In this document: positions 21,915 through 30,261 of the stretch, piece after piece
How the letters are laid out: each line of letters starts with the position of its first letter
Numbering within the stretch: position 1 is the first letter of the stretch
Origin: an uncultured Lachnospiraceae bacterium
Lineage (GTDB): Bacteria; Bacillota_A; Clostridia; Lachnospirales; Lachnospiraceae
Assembly: GCA_910585355.1 (NCBI GenBank)
Contig: CAJUDN010000006.1
Span: 31,473 to 63,840, forward strand
DNA length: 32,368 nt
Direction: 5' to 3'
Position numbers and translations under genes: made by a program
The notes under the pieces: model-generated
What the model was told of the DNA's origin: nothing
Databases searched by the model: none
The model's input: the letters and a program-made list of their open reading frames with translations, nothing else

Positions 21915-23266
21915 TCATCCACATAGAATCCGTTTATTTCCGTATTATGTGCCATTGCCCCGGATCCCGGATAAAAATAATGCCAGGCTCCGTCAATCTG
22001 ACACCAGCCTTCCACCATCCTTCCGTTTGAATCTGCAAAGTATGTATTTTCATCCCGCTTGATCCATCCGGTAAACATCGCTCCCTGAAGGCTGTTGTCT
22101 ACAGTATTCAGGTAATACCAGCCCCCGTCCTTGAAAAGCCAGCCTGTATAAAGAGAACCATCAGAATTGAAATAATAATAATACGGCCCTATCACTCTCC
22201 AGCCGCCGGACACCATACTGCCGAAAGGATCATTTCCTTCTTTTTCCGTCCGGAAATAGTGCCAGACGCCGTCCAGTCTGGCCCAGCCCACCGCCATCTG
22301 CCCATCGGCATATAAATAATAGTCCCTTCCTTTTATTTTCTGCCAGCCGGTGAGCATGTTTCCGTCCACGTCGAAATAGTACCAGAGACCGTTTATCTCT
22401 TCCCATTTTCCGCGGCACAGATCACCGCTGGGATAACGATATTTCCAAACGTCGTCCTCCTTTATCCATCCGACAGTGTCCTTCGTTCCCTTCACTACAG
22501 AACTGTTTTTACTCTGCTGGCCCTTTCCATCGGAAACATAGCGGTCTGTAATTTCCAGTTCACCGGATTCAAGCCATTCGCTTTTCTTCGCATACTTTGC
22601 CTGTGCATTCGTCTCCGGTATGGTTCTGATCTTAAAAGTATATGTCCCCTCTTTTGTCATATAGGGATAAAAATTATAACGCAGGCCGGATACCTTTGCC
22701 AGTTTAAAAACCACCTTTTCATCCCTCAGCAGCTGAACCTCATAATATCCCGAACAGTTTTCCGACTTTTCCCACCGGGCCTCTCCCAGGTTATCCTCAT
22801 GCCAGAACGCGTCGGCCGGCGGGTCATACTCCCCCTTTACGCCGCTTACCCGAAGGGTTACCACCAGATTATCTCCATCTCGTTTCGCCGATACGAAGCT
22901 TCCTCCGGCAATCTTTATATCTGATTTTTTATAGCTTGCCAGAAAATAATCCTCACCCACGTCAACAGGTTCAATCGTCACCTTCATTCTCGGTTCGTCC
23001 GAGGCTTTAAGAACTTTATTTCCCTTATCCGCCCATTCCGCTTCCGTCACCTGATATTTATCGCTGCCGCCCGAAACATTTATCTCCCCCGCCTTCGGCG
23101 TCTGAGCGCTGATCTCGATAGGAGGCAGAGTCCCCCCCGGCTCCAGCTTTGAATTCACTTTTACACTGACAGTCTGAATAGGCTTGGTCGCCGCCTCCGT
23201 TTTAAAGGGCGCCCCCAGCACCAGGAAACATAAAGCCAGCATTAGTCCCGCTTTCTGCATTTTCAT
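21896..23266 (-). CDS. Secreted protein with C-terminal cell-wall (choline-binding-type) repeats, paralogue 1
   Basis: This 456-residue protein has a signal peptide (MKMQKAGLMLALCFLVLGAP, cleavage near TEAAT). Two N-terminal domains parallel those of the downstream paralogue: both contain GG(S/E)FVSA(K/R) near residue 115-125 and an EVQLLRDEKVVFK / LVLYGDDKVVKR strand pair. Eight or so aromatic repeats then run from about 280 (NGLWYYFDVDGNMLTGWQKI, GVWHYF, GGWYYLNTVDNSLQGAMFTG, GAWHYF). It should be secreted and held on wall polymers. It starts 3 bp after the FlhB-like gene, so it is firmly part of the flagellar operon. Its last five codons plus stop are the founding unit of a tandem DNA repeat that fills the space to the next gene. 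Confidence 0.85.
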   Translation of the reverse strand: MKMQKAGLMLALCFLVLGAPFKTEAATKPIQTVSVKVNSKLEPGGTLPPIEISAQTPKAGEINVSGGSDKYQVTEAEWADKGNKVLKASDEPRMKVTIEPVDVGEDYFLASYKKSDIKIAGGSFVSAKRDGDNLVVTLRVSGVKGEYDPPADAFWHEDNLGEARWEKSENCSGYYEVQLLRDEKVVFKLAKVSGLRYNFYPYMTKEGTYTFKIRTIPETNAQAKYAKKSEWLESGELEITDRYVSDGKGQQSKNSSVVKGTKDTVGWIKEDDVWKYRYPSGDLCRGKWEEINGLWYYFDVDGNMLTGWQKIKGRDYYLYADGQMAVGWARLDGVWHYFRTEKEGNDPFGSMVSGGWRVIGPYYYYFNSDGSLYTGWLFKDGGWYYLNTVDNSLQGAMFTGWIKRDENTYFADSNGRMVEGWCQIDGAWHYFYPGSGAMAHNTEINGFYVDEDGIWR

Positions 23267-23268
23267 AA

Positions 23269-23556
23269 TTAACTTTCAACTTCCTCCTCCGGTTTATAAT
23301 CCAGAAAATATAAATAAATTTCCACCACCGCCTGATACAGTTCTTCCGGTATGGCCGCCCCCAGCTTCATCTGGCTTAACCGCACCGCCAGGGAATCATC
23401 CTCATATACAGGAACCCCCGCCTCAGCGGCGGTCTCCATAATCTTCTCCGCCAGATAGCCCATTCCGGAAGCTACAATAATCGGAGCCCGGTTATTTTTG
23501 GAATCGTATTTTAACGCGACCGCTCTTTTTTTCATTAACTCATCAAATTCTAACAT
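23269..23556 (-). CDS. FlhB C-terminal-like protein (YlqH/FhlB type)
   Basis: This is a 95-residue protein resembling only the cytoplasmic C-terminal domain of the export-switch protein FlhB: LMKKRAVALKYDSKNNRAPI, VASGMGYLAEKIMETAAEAG with VPVYEDDSLAV, then LGAAIPEELYQAVVEIYLYF. The autocleavage NPTH motif and membrane part are absent, as usual in this class. Bacillus has the same pair order: ylqG (FliK-like) then ylqH. It may substitute for or modulate the FlhB substrate switch from hook to filament export. The gene overlaps the end of the FliK-like gene. ATG at 23556 is preferred; an in-frame GTG lies at 23565. Confidence 0.88.
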   Translation of the reverse strand: MLEFDELMKKRAVALKYDSKNNRAPIIVASGMGYLAEKIMETAAEAGVPVYEDDSLAVRLSQMKLGAAIPEELYQAVVEIYLYFLDYKPEEEVES

Positions 23557-25000
23557 TGACTCCACGCCCCTTTTCTCTTATTTCCGGAAAAGCGTCTTGG
23601 ATTTGTATCTCTCTGTCCTTCTTTTTTACCAGAAAACGGTTGACTCCCATACCGTTCTTTTTCATAATTTCAGAAATGCCCTTCTGGATCGCATCATGTT
23701 TTTCGAGCAGCGCCTCCGGGACATCTAACTGCATGTCTACCTTTCTGTCCTGGAGGGCCAGAAACAGCTGGAAATCCCCCAAATCCTGAATGTCAAATTT
23801 CAGGAGCATTTTAATTCTCCGTCCGACGCTCTCATCCTCTTTTCCTGCATCCGGATCAATCCACACTTCCGACATGACGTCCTTTTCTTTAAATCGGAAT
23901 GGGAAAATCATATGCAAAACAGGCATATACACGCTCTCATTTAAGAGCATTCTGTCCAGCGCCTGATGGAACTGCTGAACATTTTCCAGGCCGCCTTCTC
24001 CCTTTGCCCCCTTTAAAAGGATCTCGGAAAAAGTATTGGAAAATGCCTTTCCCTTGTCGGGCTGTTTCAGGGTTTCCAGAATTTCAGGCAGGCTCTTCTT
24101 ACCGCCCACTTTGTCAAAACGTTCATATTCACGGTTTCCGACCAGTCTCTCAAACAACTGCGTCAGTCTGTCCTTGCTTCCGTTTTCATACCGCACTGCA
24201 TGGAAAATGAACAGCATAACCGCATCTCTGACCGCCCCGTAATCATGGGTCCTGGATATATAGTTCGACAAAAACGGAATTACACGGTTATTTAAAAGCA
24301 TCGTATTGGCAGCCGTATCTCCGTTCTCCGCTTCCCAGTTCATATTATTCAAAAGCTGCTCAAACTCATCCCGGAAGCCCCGGAACATTAACTGATTAAT
24401 ATCTCCCGCAATGGACCGCATCTGATGGAGGAGATGCTCCCCCGAAGAAAAGTCATTATAAACCTTTAAGAAGAAAACAGCTGCTTCCTTTAAGCTTTCG
24501 GACGCTCCCTGTACCCCTCCGGACGCTCCCTGGCCCAGAATGTTTCTCAGGCTGTCAAAAAAGGGACCAGAAAACTTTGCCTGGACAATCTGCTGTTCCT
24601 TCAAAAAACTCATGAGCTCTTCCGGCGTCTCCAGCTGAGCGGAAGCCATCAGCTGTTCCACAAGCTCTCCGACCCCGGTCGTATCTTTTGCTAATCCTGC
24701 TAAAACTCCGGTTCCCTCTCTGTCAAACAGCTGTTCCAGGAGCTTGAACATCTGGGTCCCTTCAGCAATTTTTTTTATAAAAGCTCCGTAATTGCTTTCG
24801 TAATCTATAATGCTGTAGCCGTTTCCTGTGGTTGCATTTTTCGCGTCCTCCATACCCTGGCCGTCCGCCCGTACGACACGAGATACATCCACTGGATTCT
24901 GAACCTGCTGGTTTTCCTCATAGTTTCCGTTTTTTTGTATGTCCGGCGTGTTTCTGTCCTGCCGGACAGGAATGTTGCTTACCTGCAAAATATTGGCCAT
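23543..25000 (-). CDS. FliK/YlqG-like flagellar protein (hook-length-control type)
   Basis: This 485-residue protein has a polar, disordered N-terminus (MANILQVSNIPVRQDRNTPD to about 60) and then a mostly helical middle region (about 70-330). Its C-terminal segment is like the Flg_hook domain: LLKFDIQDLGDFQLFLALQD (about 395-414), VDMQLDVPEALLEKHDAIQK, ISEIMKKNGMGVNRFLVKKK. FliK measures hook length and, by contacting FlhB, flips export specificity. Here the partner would be the FlhB-like protein encoded next, with overlapping frames. Overall similarity to FliK is distant; YlqG of Bacillus is the closest positional analogue. It is the first gene of a seven-gene operon ending at the glycosyltransferase, with a SigD promoter at 25039-25065. 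Confidence 0.72.
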   Translation of the reverse strand: MANILQVSNIPVRQDRNTPDIQKNGNYEENQQVQNPVDVSRVVRADGQGMEDAKNATTGNGYSIIDYESNYGAFIKKIAEGTQMFKLLEQLFDREGTGVLAGLAKDTTGVGELVEQLMASAQLETPEELMSFLKEQQIVQAKFSGPFFDSLRNILGQGASGGVQGASESLKEAAVFFLKVYNDFSSGEHLLHQMRSIAGDINQLMFRGFRDEFEQLLNNMNWEAENGDTAANTMLLNNRVIPFLSNYISRTHDYGAVRDAVMLFIFHAVRYENGSKDRLTQLFERLVGNREYERFDKVGGKKSLPEILETLKQPDKGKAFSNTFSEILLKGAKGEGGLENVQQFHQALDRMLLNESVYMPVLHMIFPFRFKEKDVMSEVWIDPDAGKEDESVGRRIKMLLKFDIQDLGDFQLFLALQDRKVDMQLDVPEALLEKHDAIQKGISEIMKKNGMGVNRFLVKKKDREIQIQDAFPEIREKGRGVNVRI

Positions 25001-25038
25001 ACTACCTCCATGAATAAAACCATTCTATACCTATGTTA

Positions 25039-25065
25039 ATATCGGCACATTTTCATTTTCTATTA
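25039..25065 (-). promoter_or_regulatory. SigD promoter of the FliK-like seven-gene operon
   Basis: Minus-strand TAAT (25065-25062), 15-nt spacer, GCCGATAT (25046-25039; 7 of 8 to consensus). The -35 lies inside the first copy of a 22-bp direct repeat. Confidence 0.75.
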
Positions 25066-25092
25066 GCATTATTTTCATTTTCTATTAGCATT
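25049..25092. repeat. Perfect tandem duplication of 22 bp in the divergent flagellar promoter region
   Basis: Two identical 22-bp units (25049-25070 and 25071-25092), AT-rich, each containing TCTATTAGCATT. One copy supplies the -35 (TAAT on the minus strand) of the SigD promoter; the second copy repeats it 22 bp further upstream. Confidence 0.95.
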
Positions 25093-25129
25093 ATATTGAA
25101 AAATATTTCAGCAGTTTTTCACTTAAGCC

Positions 25130-25156
25130 TTATTAACTTTCAAAAAAAGCCGATAA
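25130..25156 (+). promoter_or_regulatory. SigD promoter of the flgM operon
   Basis: TTAT (25130-25133), 15-nt spacer, perfect GCCGATAA (25149-25156). It lies about 118 nt before the flgM ATG, so the transcript has a leader that includes a hairpin. Confidence 0.8.
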
Positions 25157-25176
25157 TATATGCATGTAGAAGCTAT

Positions 25177-25213
25177 ATTCTGCCTCCGGCAAACCTGGCA
25201 GAATGTCCTTTTT
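25177..25213 (+). terminator. Leader hairpin before flgM (possible attenuator)
   Basis: ATTCTGCC (25177-25184) and GGCAGAAT (25197-25204) form a perfect 8-bp stem with a 12-nt loop; GTCC then TTTTT follows. It lies between the SigD promoter and flgM, so it would act on the operon's own leader. Confidence 0.5.
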
Positions 25214-25273
25214 GTTTATAAATTTGGTTTATAAAACAACTACGATCCAGCCATTAAGGGAAGGAGGGTTTTT

Positions 25274-25579
25274 ATGAATATAAAACCGTATATCAACAGG
25301 ATAGGTGGATTCGATTATATCACTCCCGCTTCTTCTGCAAATCCGTCCAAAGTGTCCGCGGGACGCGCGGCATGCGACTTTGACAAGGTATCCCTTAAGG
25401 AATCTTCTCCTTATGCGGATGATACATCCTTTGCCCGTGTCCTGGCCCGTGAAGCCGCCGCTAAGCTTGAAACGGGCGCCGGCCGTGAACGGGTACTCTC
25501 GTTGAAACAGCAAATTGATGCCGGAACTTATACCCCGGACTCCAGGCGCATAGCCGAACATATGCTGGGCTACCGGTAG
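25274..25579 (+). CDS. flgM: FlgM, anti-sigma-28 factor
   Basis: This 101-residue protein has a disordered N-terminal half and the FlgM C-terminal sigma-binding helices: GRERVLSLKQQIDAGTYTPD with SRRIAEHMLGYR; a DKVSLK segment lies mid-protein (about residues 37-42), like the DRVxIS motif common before the FlgM domain. FlgM holds SigD inactive until the hook-basal body is complete and FlgM is exported. It is first in flgM-flgN-flgK-flgL-yviE-fliW-csrA, the order found in Bacillus. AGGAGG precedes the ATG. A SigD promoter upstream makes a negative feedback loop likely. Assignment is by C-terminal similarity, size and position. Confidence 0.88.
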   Translation: MNIKPYINRIGGFDYITPASSANPSKVSAGRAACDFDKVSLKESSPYADDTSFARVLAREAAAKLETGAGRERVLSLKQQIDAGTYTPDSRRIAEHMLGYR

Positions 25580-25594
25580 CGGGATGGAGGGCAT

Positions 25595-26020
25595 ATGGAT
25601 AACACGCTAAATGAATTCGCCCGTTCTATCGCTCTGATTACGGATGTCGTAAAAGATATCCGGCAGATTGAGGAACAGAAAGCCGTTTCAGCTTCTGAAG
25701 GGCATCATGATAAAATGAGCGGACTGATACAGCGGGAACAGGCGATTCTTCTCAAGCTGCGGGGGTTGGAGCAAAGCAGGCTCCATCAGGTTGAAGCCCT
25801 GGGCTGGAAGGATCTTACGTTCCGTGAAATTCTTTCTTCTGTCTCCGAAGAGCAAAAAGATCTTCTTCTTCCTCTGTTTACAGAGCTGGACAGGGAACTG
25901 AAGGTTTTAACGGATGCCAGGGACAGTGCAGACCGAATCATCGCCCTTCGCCTGACAGAGTTTCAGAAAGCTCTTTCAGAACATGGACAGACAAACCAAC
26001 TATTTGAAAGGAAAGCATAA
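25595..26020 (+). CDS. flgN: FlgN-like chaperone for FlgK and FlgL
   Basis: This 141-residue helical protein fits the FlgN family: a long helix with VVKDIRQIEEQKAVSASEGH, LIQREQAILLKLRGLEQSRL, then LTFREILSSVSEEQKDLLLP and ELKVLTDARDSADRIIALRL. FlgN proteins bind the hook-filament junction proteins FlgK and FlgL in the cytoplasm and bring them to the export gate, which fits its place directly before flgK. A GGAGGG ribosome binding site is 3-4 nt from the ATG. Sequence conservation in the family is low, but position and motif pattern agree. Confidence 0.88.
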   Translation: MDNTLNEFARSIALITDVVKDIRQIEEQKAVSASEGHHDKMSGLIQREQAILLKLRGLEQSRLHQVEALGWKDLTFREILSSVSEEQKDLLLPLFTELDRELKVLTDARDSADRIIALRLTEFQKALSEHGQTNQLFERKA

Positions 26021-26023
26021 TAT

Positions 26024-27715
26024 ATGGTACGAGCTACATTTGCCGGCCTTTCCACCGCTCTTTCCGCCCTTCAGGCGAACCAGAAGCGTCTGGATATTGT
26101 CGGACAGAATCTGTCAAACATGAATACGGTGGGATATACCCGCCAGCAGCTGGAAACTTCCAGCTTAAACTACACAAATCCCGTCGCTCATTATATGAAC
26201 GGTTCTGAAATTGCCGTGGGCTTCGGCGTTCACATGGATAAGGTCTCCCAGATACGGGATCCATTTCTGGATATTCAGTACCGCACGCAGATGAAAAAAG
26301 CCGGCTATGCGGAGTCCTTGCAGAACTCTCTGGATGTTTTGGCGCGACCCTTTGATGAAAGTAATATAGATGGAGTCCGGACAGCCATCGACGATATTCA
26401 GGTTATTCTGAATGATATGCAGGATCTGGATAAATTTCATGATCCTGTGTATGAAAGTAACCTGCGTTCCCGCATGAGTGCGCTCACCAATCTTATCAAT
26501 GACGCCGCCCGGCAGGTTGAGGCCGCTGAGAAAGAAGAATTTGCCAAGCTGGACGGAAAAGGAACCAGTGAAAACGGCGCGATAGACACCGTCAACAACA
26601 TTTTACAGCAGATTGGCGATCTGAACCGGCAGATCAAACAGAATCAGATCCTCGGCCAGCAAAGCCTGGAGCTGATGGATGAAAGAAATAATCTTTTAGA
26701 CTCTCTTGCCAGCTATATTCCCATTGAAGTTACTTATTTTAAGGACAGCGACCATGATGGCTTTGAGGCGGATGGAACAACAGAGGCCCCTAGGGAAATA
26801 TATGAATATGACCATTATGGCAATATTATCGGGAAGAAAGACTGGCCGGACGATTTAAAGGTAGAACTCCTTTATACGGATACTAACGGTGATCCACAGC
26901 GTCTTACCCTTGTTAACGGAACGGAAGGCAAGCGGGGCGAAAATTATGGTTCTCTTTCCATTGACGGCGGCAGCCAGGACGATCCTTTAAAAGCGTCTGT
27001 GAAGTTTACAGCGGCCCAATCAAGCGGTGCTGCATCTGTATCCGCTTCCGCCAGCGGAGTTCAGCTTTCCGGAGGCTCCATTCAGGCAAGTCTTGATATG
27101 CTTGGGAAAAAAGGCGATGGGCTTCCGATTCAGGGAACCCAGACTGTTGACGACGTAAGAGGCTACCAGTATTATATGAACAGGCTGGATACCCTGGCCA
27201 AAACCTTTGCCGATAAAATAAACGCAATTAATAATAAGAACGATATTGCCGGTTCAACTCAGCCCGTTGGTGGAAATCTTCTTGCAAATAAGCAGACGAA
27301 TAACACGGGAGACATAACCGCCCTCACAATTGGCATCAGCAAGGATTGGATCGACGGTACCGCTCATATTAACGACTTGAGGGAAAATCCCACCGACACG
27401 ATTCTGGATATGCTGGAAGCCATGAGAACGACCCATTCCGAGCTGGGAAATAGAACATTTGCCGATGATATGAATAATATCTCCACGGTTCTGGCCAATG
27501 ATTCCAGTTTCAACACCAATACACTGAAAACAGATGTAACTGTGTTAAACGGCATTCAGAATTCCAGAGATTCCATTTCCGGTGTTAGCCTGGACGAGGA
27601 GGGCGCCAATATGATGGCCTATGTTTCCGCATACAATGCGGCGTCGCGGCTGATGACAGCGCTGGACGAAGTTCTCAATACACTGATTAATAATACCGGC
27701 GTGGTGGGAAGATAA
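26024..27715 (+). CDS. flgK: FlgK, hook-associated protein 1
   Basis: This 563-residue protein has the flagellar rod/hook N-terminal motif (TFAGLSTALSALQANQKRLD with IVGQNLSNMNTVGYTRQ) and the FlgK C-terminal motif (LDEEGANMMAYVSAYNAASR, then LMTALDEVLNTLIN). Early helices (SQIRDPFLDIQYRTQMKKAG, NDAARQVEAAEKEEF) are also typical. FlgK forms the first ring of the hook-filament junction. The middle (about 235-345) holds an acidic, Gly/Ser-rich variable domain. It begins 3 bp after flgN and is followed by flgL. Confidence 0.95.
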   Translation: MVRATFAGLSTALSALQANQKRLDIVGQNLSNMNTVGYTRQQLETSSLNYTNPVAHYMNGSEIAVGFGVHMDKVSQIRDPFLDIQYRTQMKKAGYAESLQNSLDVLARPFDESNIDGVRTAIDDIQVILNDMQDLDKFHDPVYESNLRSRMSALTNLINDAARQVEAAEKEEFAKLDGKGTSENGAIDTVNNILQQIGDLNRQIKQNQILGQQSLELMDERNNLLDSLASYIPIEVTYFKDSDHDGFEADGTTEAPREIYEYDHYGNIIGKKDWPDDLKVELLYTDTNGDPQRLTLVNGTEGKRGENYGSLSIDGGSQDDPLKASVKFTAAQSSGAASVSASASGVQLSGGSIQASLDMLGKKGDGLPIQGTQTVDDVRGYQYYMNRLDTLAKTFADKINAINNKNDIAGSTQPVGGNLLANKQTNNTGDITALTIGISKDWIDGTAHINDLRENPTDTILDMLEAMRTTHSELGNRTFADDMNNISTVLANDSSFNTNTLKTDVTVLNGIQNSRDSISGVSLDEEGANMMAYVSAYNAASRLMTALDEVLNTLINNTGVVGR

Positions 27716-27741
27716 TATAGGAAACGGAGGTACTGATTACT

Positions 27742-28902
27742 ATGCGTGTTACAAACAATGCGACTTTTCGTAATTTCAGCGGTTCTGTCAATGATGTTCA
27801 CAGCCGCCTAAATAAAAGTATGAATAAAATATCCAGCGGAAAGGCCTATGAAAAGGCCGCGGATAACCCTCTTGCTTATTATGAGGGAAAGAAGATCGAT
27901 AACCAGTATCTGGATACGCTGAGCAAGCTGAACCTGATCCCGGACGTGCAAAACCGGCTGTATCAGCAGGAGCTTGGCGTCAGGGATATTCAGACAAGAT
28001 TGTCAAAGGCAAAGGGCCGTGTGGAATATATTCTTACTGAAACCAGCAATATAGATCCTGGTTTAGTGCAGACAACCAAGGATGAGCTTCTGGCCTTTCA
28101 GCAGACGATGGCCAATGATTTAAATGCTCAATATCGGGACTTTTACATTTATGGAGGCAACGATGTCTCTACTCCTCCATTTTCCCTCAGCGCTGATGGA
28201 ATGGAACTGACGTATACCCATAAGTTCCCCGGTGATGAAAATGCAACTGTAATGACGTTGAAAATGGAGGAACAGGCAGACGGAAGTTATCAGTATACAT
28301 TCAGCGGCACAAATCCGGATGGAACGGCTATGGGTGAAGACGCGACTCTCGATGCAATTGTCAAGGCCATGAGCGAGCAGGGAAGAATGGATATCGGCTA
28401 TGGAACGATCTATGATCGTGAAACCCTGGTAGATACTTATACCGGCGGTTTTAATGCCATTACTGGTTTGTCTTCTGATTCGGTCAAGGCGCAGGCGGCT
28501 TCAAACCCGGCGGCGCTGAAAAGTCAGATAAAAGATCTTCTGAATGAAAGCCCTATTGGATTAATCGCTCAGGCGGTCAAGTCAATAGACACTTACATGG
28601 AGGACAGCGACAGAACGAAGTTCAGAGAGACCCTTGCTCCGGTCATGGATAAAATGACTGCGTCGGAGCATCGGCTTGGTACAGTGTACAGCGATCTGGG
28701 CAATAAATATAATATTCTGGGAAGTACGGAAGAACGCCTGGGATTAGACAAGATAAACCTGACCGAGCAATATAAAAATAAACTGGGGGCTGATCCCTAT
28801 GATTCCATTATTGATATGTATGCCTATCAGCAATCCTATACTGCCGCGCTGAAGGTTAGTTCCTATATGTATGGAACATCTTTATTTGATTTTATGCGCT
28901 AA
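27742..28902 (+). CDS. flgL: FlgL, hook-associated protein 3
   Basis: This 386-residue flagellin-like junction protein has the N-terminal helix MRVTNNATFRNF and the motif RLNKSMNKISSGKAYEKAAD with NPLAYYEGKK. Its C-terminal helix is VYSDLGNKYNILGSTEERLG, then DSIIDMYAYQQSYTAALKVS. FlgL sits between FlgK and the filament. The internal domain (about 140-255) is beta-rich and somewhat longer than in the shortest homologues. The ribosome binding site is GGAGG, 11 nt before the ATG. Confidence 0.94.
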   Translation: MRVTNNATFRNFSGSVNDVHSRLNKSMNKISSGKAYEKAADNPLAYYEGKKIDNQYLDTLSKLNLIPDVQNRLYQQELGVRDIQTRLSKAKGRVEYILTETSNIDPGLVQTTKDELLAFQQTMANDLNAQYRDFYIYGGNDVSTPPFSLSADGMELTYTHKFPGDENATVMTLKMEEQADGSYQYTFSGTNPDGTAMGEDATLDAIVKAMSEQGRMDIGYGTIYDRETLVDTYTGGFNAITGLSSDSVKAQAASNPAALKSQIKDLLNESPIGLIAQAVKSIDTYMEDSDRTKFRETLAPVMDKMTASEHRLGTVYSDLGNKYNILGSTEERLGLDKINLTEQYKNKLGADPYDSIIDMYAYQQSYTAALKVSSYMYGTSLFDFMR

Positions 28903-28929
28903 TTTTATCCTTAGATTGGGGGTGGACAT

Positions 28930-29523
28930 ATGGCAGCGCTTATTAAGGTTACTTCAATTCCTTTTCAATCTACCCGTTTTACACAAAATGCCCGGCTGGT
29001 TCCTTCTCAGACAGTTGCGGCGGAACGGCGAAAGACTTTTTCCCTTTATCATGCTTATCAGAACCAGCACCATATCAAGGGGAACTCTTCCAGCCTTGAT
29101 TTCATGAGCAAATACAGACAGACTTTTTCTTCCGACTCTCCTGTGGCTATTTCCTCGCAGGGCTTCGGACCAAACCTGGGAACGGCCCCGTCGGTTTCGG
29201 CTGCGTCCCAGAAAAACATGCGGGATTCCGACACAGTCTCCGTATTAAATTATCCATCATCACGACAGGCAGATTCTGTTTCCTCCGACACCGGGGAATC
29301 TGCGGTTGTGGCGGCAGGTAATTCTGAGTCCGTTTCAGAATATCTTGTACAGCGGGAAGCTTTTGAATTCCGTATCGCAAAAGGGGACCTGTCTTATATT
29401 CCGGCTATGTCCGTAACAATTATAACGCAGTATCCGGAAGTTCAGTTTGAATATCTGGGTGATTTTAACTATGTACCTCCCCGCAAGGACGCTGCCGGGG
29501 GCCTGATTGATATACAGGCATAA
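28930..29523 (+). CDS. YviE-like (DUF6470) flagellar-operon protein
   Basis: This 197-residue protein of unknown function occupies the yviE slot between flgL and fliW, as in Bacillus. The C-terminus (about 155-190, VTIITQYPEVQFEYLGDFNY then VPP) resembles the conserved end of YviE/DUF6470 proteins. The N-terminal half is Ser/Gln/Arg-rich and low in conservation (PFQSTRFTQNARLVPSQTVA), with no signal peptide or membrane helix. It is about the size of YviE. Possible involvement in flagellar assembly or FliW regulation is only inferred from synteny. A GGGGGTGG sequence lies 5-6 nt before the ATG. Confidence 0.65.
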   Translation: MAALIKVTSIPFQSTRFTQNARLVPSQTVAAERRKTFSLYHAYQNQHHIKGNSSSLDFMSKYRQTFSSDSPVAISSQGFGPNLGTAPSVSAASQKNMRDSDTVSVLNYPSSRQADSVSSDTGESAVVAAGNSESVSEYLVQREAFEFRIAKGDLSYIPAMSVTIITQYPEVQFEYLGDFNYVPPRKDAAGGLIDIQA

Positions 29524-29549
29524 CAGCAGCTCGGAAAGGCCGATTTTTC

Positions 29550-29999
29550 ATGAAAATACAGACTGATTATTATGGAGAAGTTGAATACAATCCGTCCGAT
29601 TTAATTACGGTGGCGGATGGCTTTTTTGGTTTTCCTGATTTGAAACATTTTCTTCCTCTGCGTCTGGACGAGGAGAACGAGTCTCTGCTTTTGATGCAGT
29701 CCGTTGAAAATTCTCAGGTTGCCTTTGTGGTCATTGCGCCTACCACTTTATGCCCGGATTACTGCCCTGACCTGACAGCGGAGGATTTGGCCTCTCTGGA
29801 GGTGGAAAGCAGCAATGAGCTCTCCTATTATACGGTATGTGTCATAAAAAACGACTATCTGGAGGACACTGTGAACCTTAAATGCCCGTTGGCTATCAAT
29901 CCTAAAACGAAAGCGGCCCGTCAGGTAATTTTAGAAAATGCCAAATACGGATACCGCCATAAGCTGAGTACTTTTTCCAATATCATAAAAAAACCATAA
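29550..29999 (+). CDS. fliW: FliW, flagellar assembly factor and CsrA antagonist
   Basis: This 149-residue protein matches FliW: MKIQTDYYGEVEYNPSDLIT, GFFGFPDLKHFLPL, then DYCPDLTAEDLASLEVESSN and LKCPLAINPKTKAARQVILE. FliW binds free flagellin or CsrA alternately; when flagellin is secreted, FliW is freed to sequester CsrA and so lift repression of flagellin translation (established in Bacillus). It is 16 bp upstream of csrA, and flagellin lies about 11 kb to the left in the same island. The upstream ribosome binding site is weak (GGAAAGG 10 nt away). Confidence 0.96.
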   Translation: MKIQTDYYGEVEYNPSDLITVADGFFGFPDLKHFLPLRLDEENESLLLMQSVENSQVAFVVIAPTTLCPDYCPDLTAEDLASLEVESSNELSYYTVCVIKNDYLEDTVNLKCPLAINPKTKAARQVILENAKYGYRHKLSTFSNIIKKP

Positions 30000-30015
30000 G
30001 ACAGGAGTAATTGCA

Positions 30016-30261
30016 ATGCTGATATTGCATCGGAAAACGAACGAAAGTATTTTAATAGGAGATCAAATCAGAGTCACGGTAGTTGAAAGTACGTCTATGG
30101 GGGTTCGTCTGGCAATCGACGCCCCCAAGAATATTAAAATCATGCGAGAGGAGCTGGCCATCGCCGCAGAAACAAACGAGGCCTCTCTTCTCCCTTCCAT
30201 CAACTCCATTCATTCCTTGCAGGAAATATTGGAACAACAGCGAAAGGAAGTCCGGAAATAA
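30016..30261 (+). CDS. csrA: CsrA, RNA-binding translational regulator
   Basis: This 81-residue protein has the CsrA fold in residues 1-50: MLILHRKTNESILIGDQIRV, GVRLAIDAPKNIKIMREEL. The basic IKIMREE strand corresponds to the RNA-binding edge (Arg44 in Escherichia coli numbering). The C-terminus is extended by about 20 residues relative to enteric CsrA, as in FliW-binding CsrA proteins of Gram-positives, consistent with an allosteric FliW site. It should repress flagellin translation by covering the GGA words at the flagellin ribosome binding site. AGGAG precedes its ATG. Its stop codon lies in the loop of a shared terminator. Confidence 0.96.
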   Translation: MLILHRKTNESILIGDQIRVTVVESTSMGVRLAIDAPKNIKIMREELAIAAETNEASLLPSINSIHSLQEILEQQRKEVRK

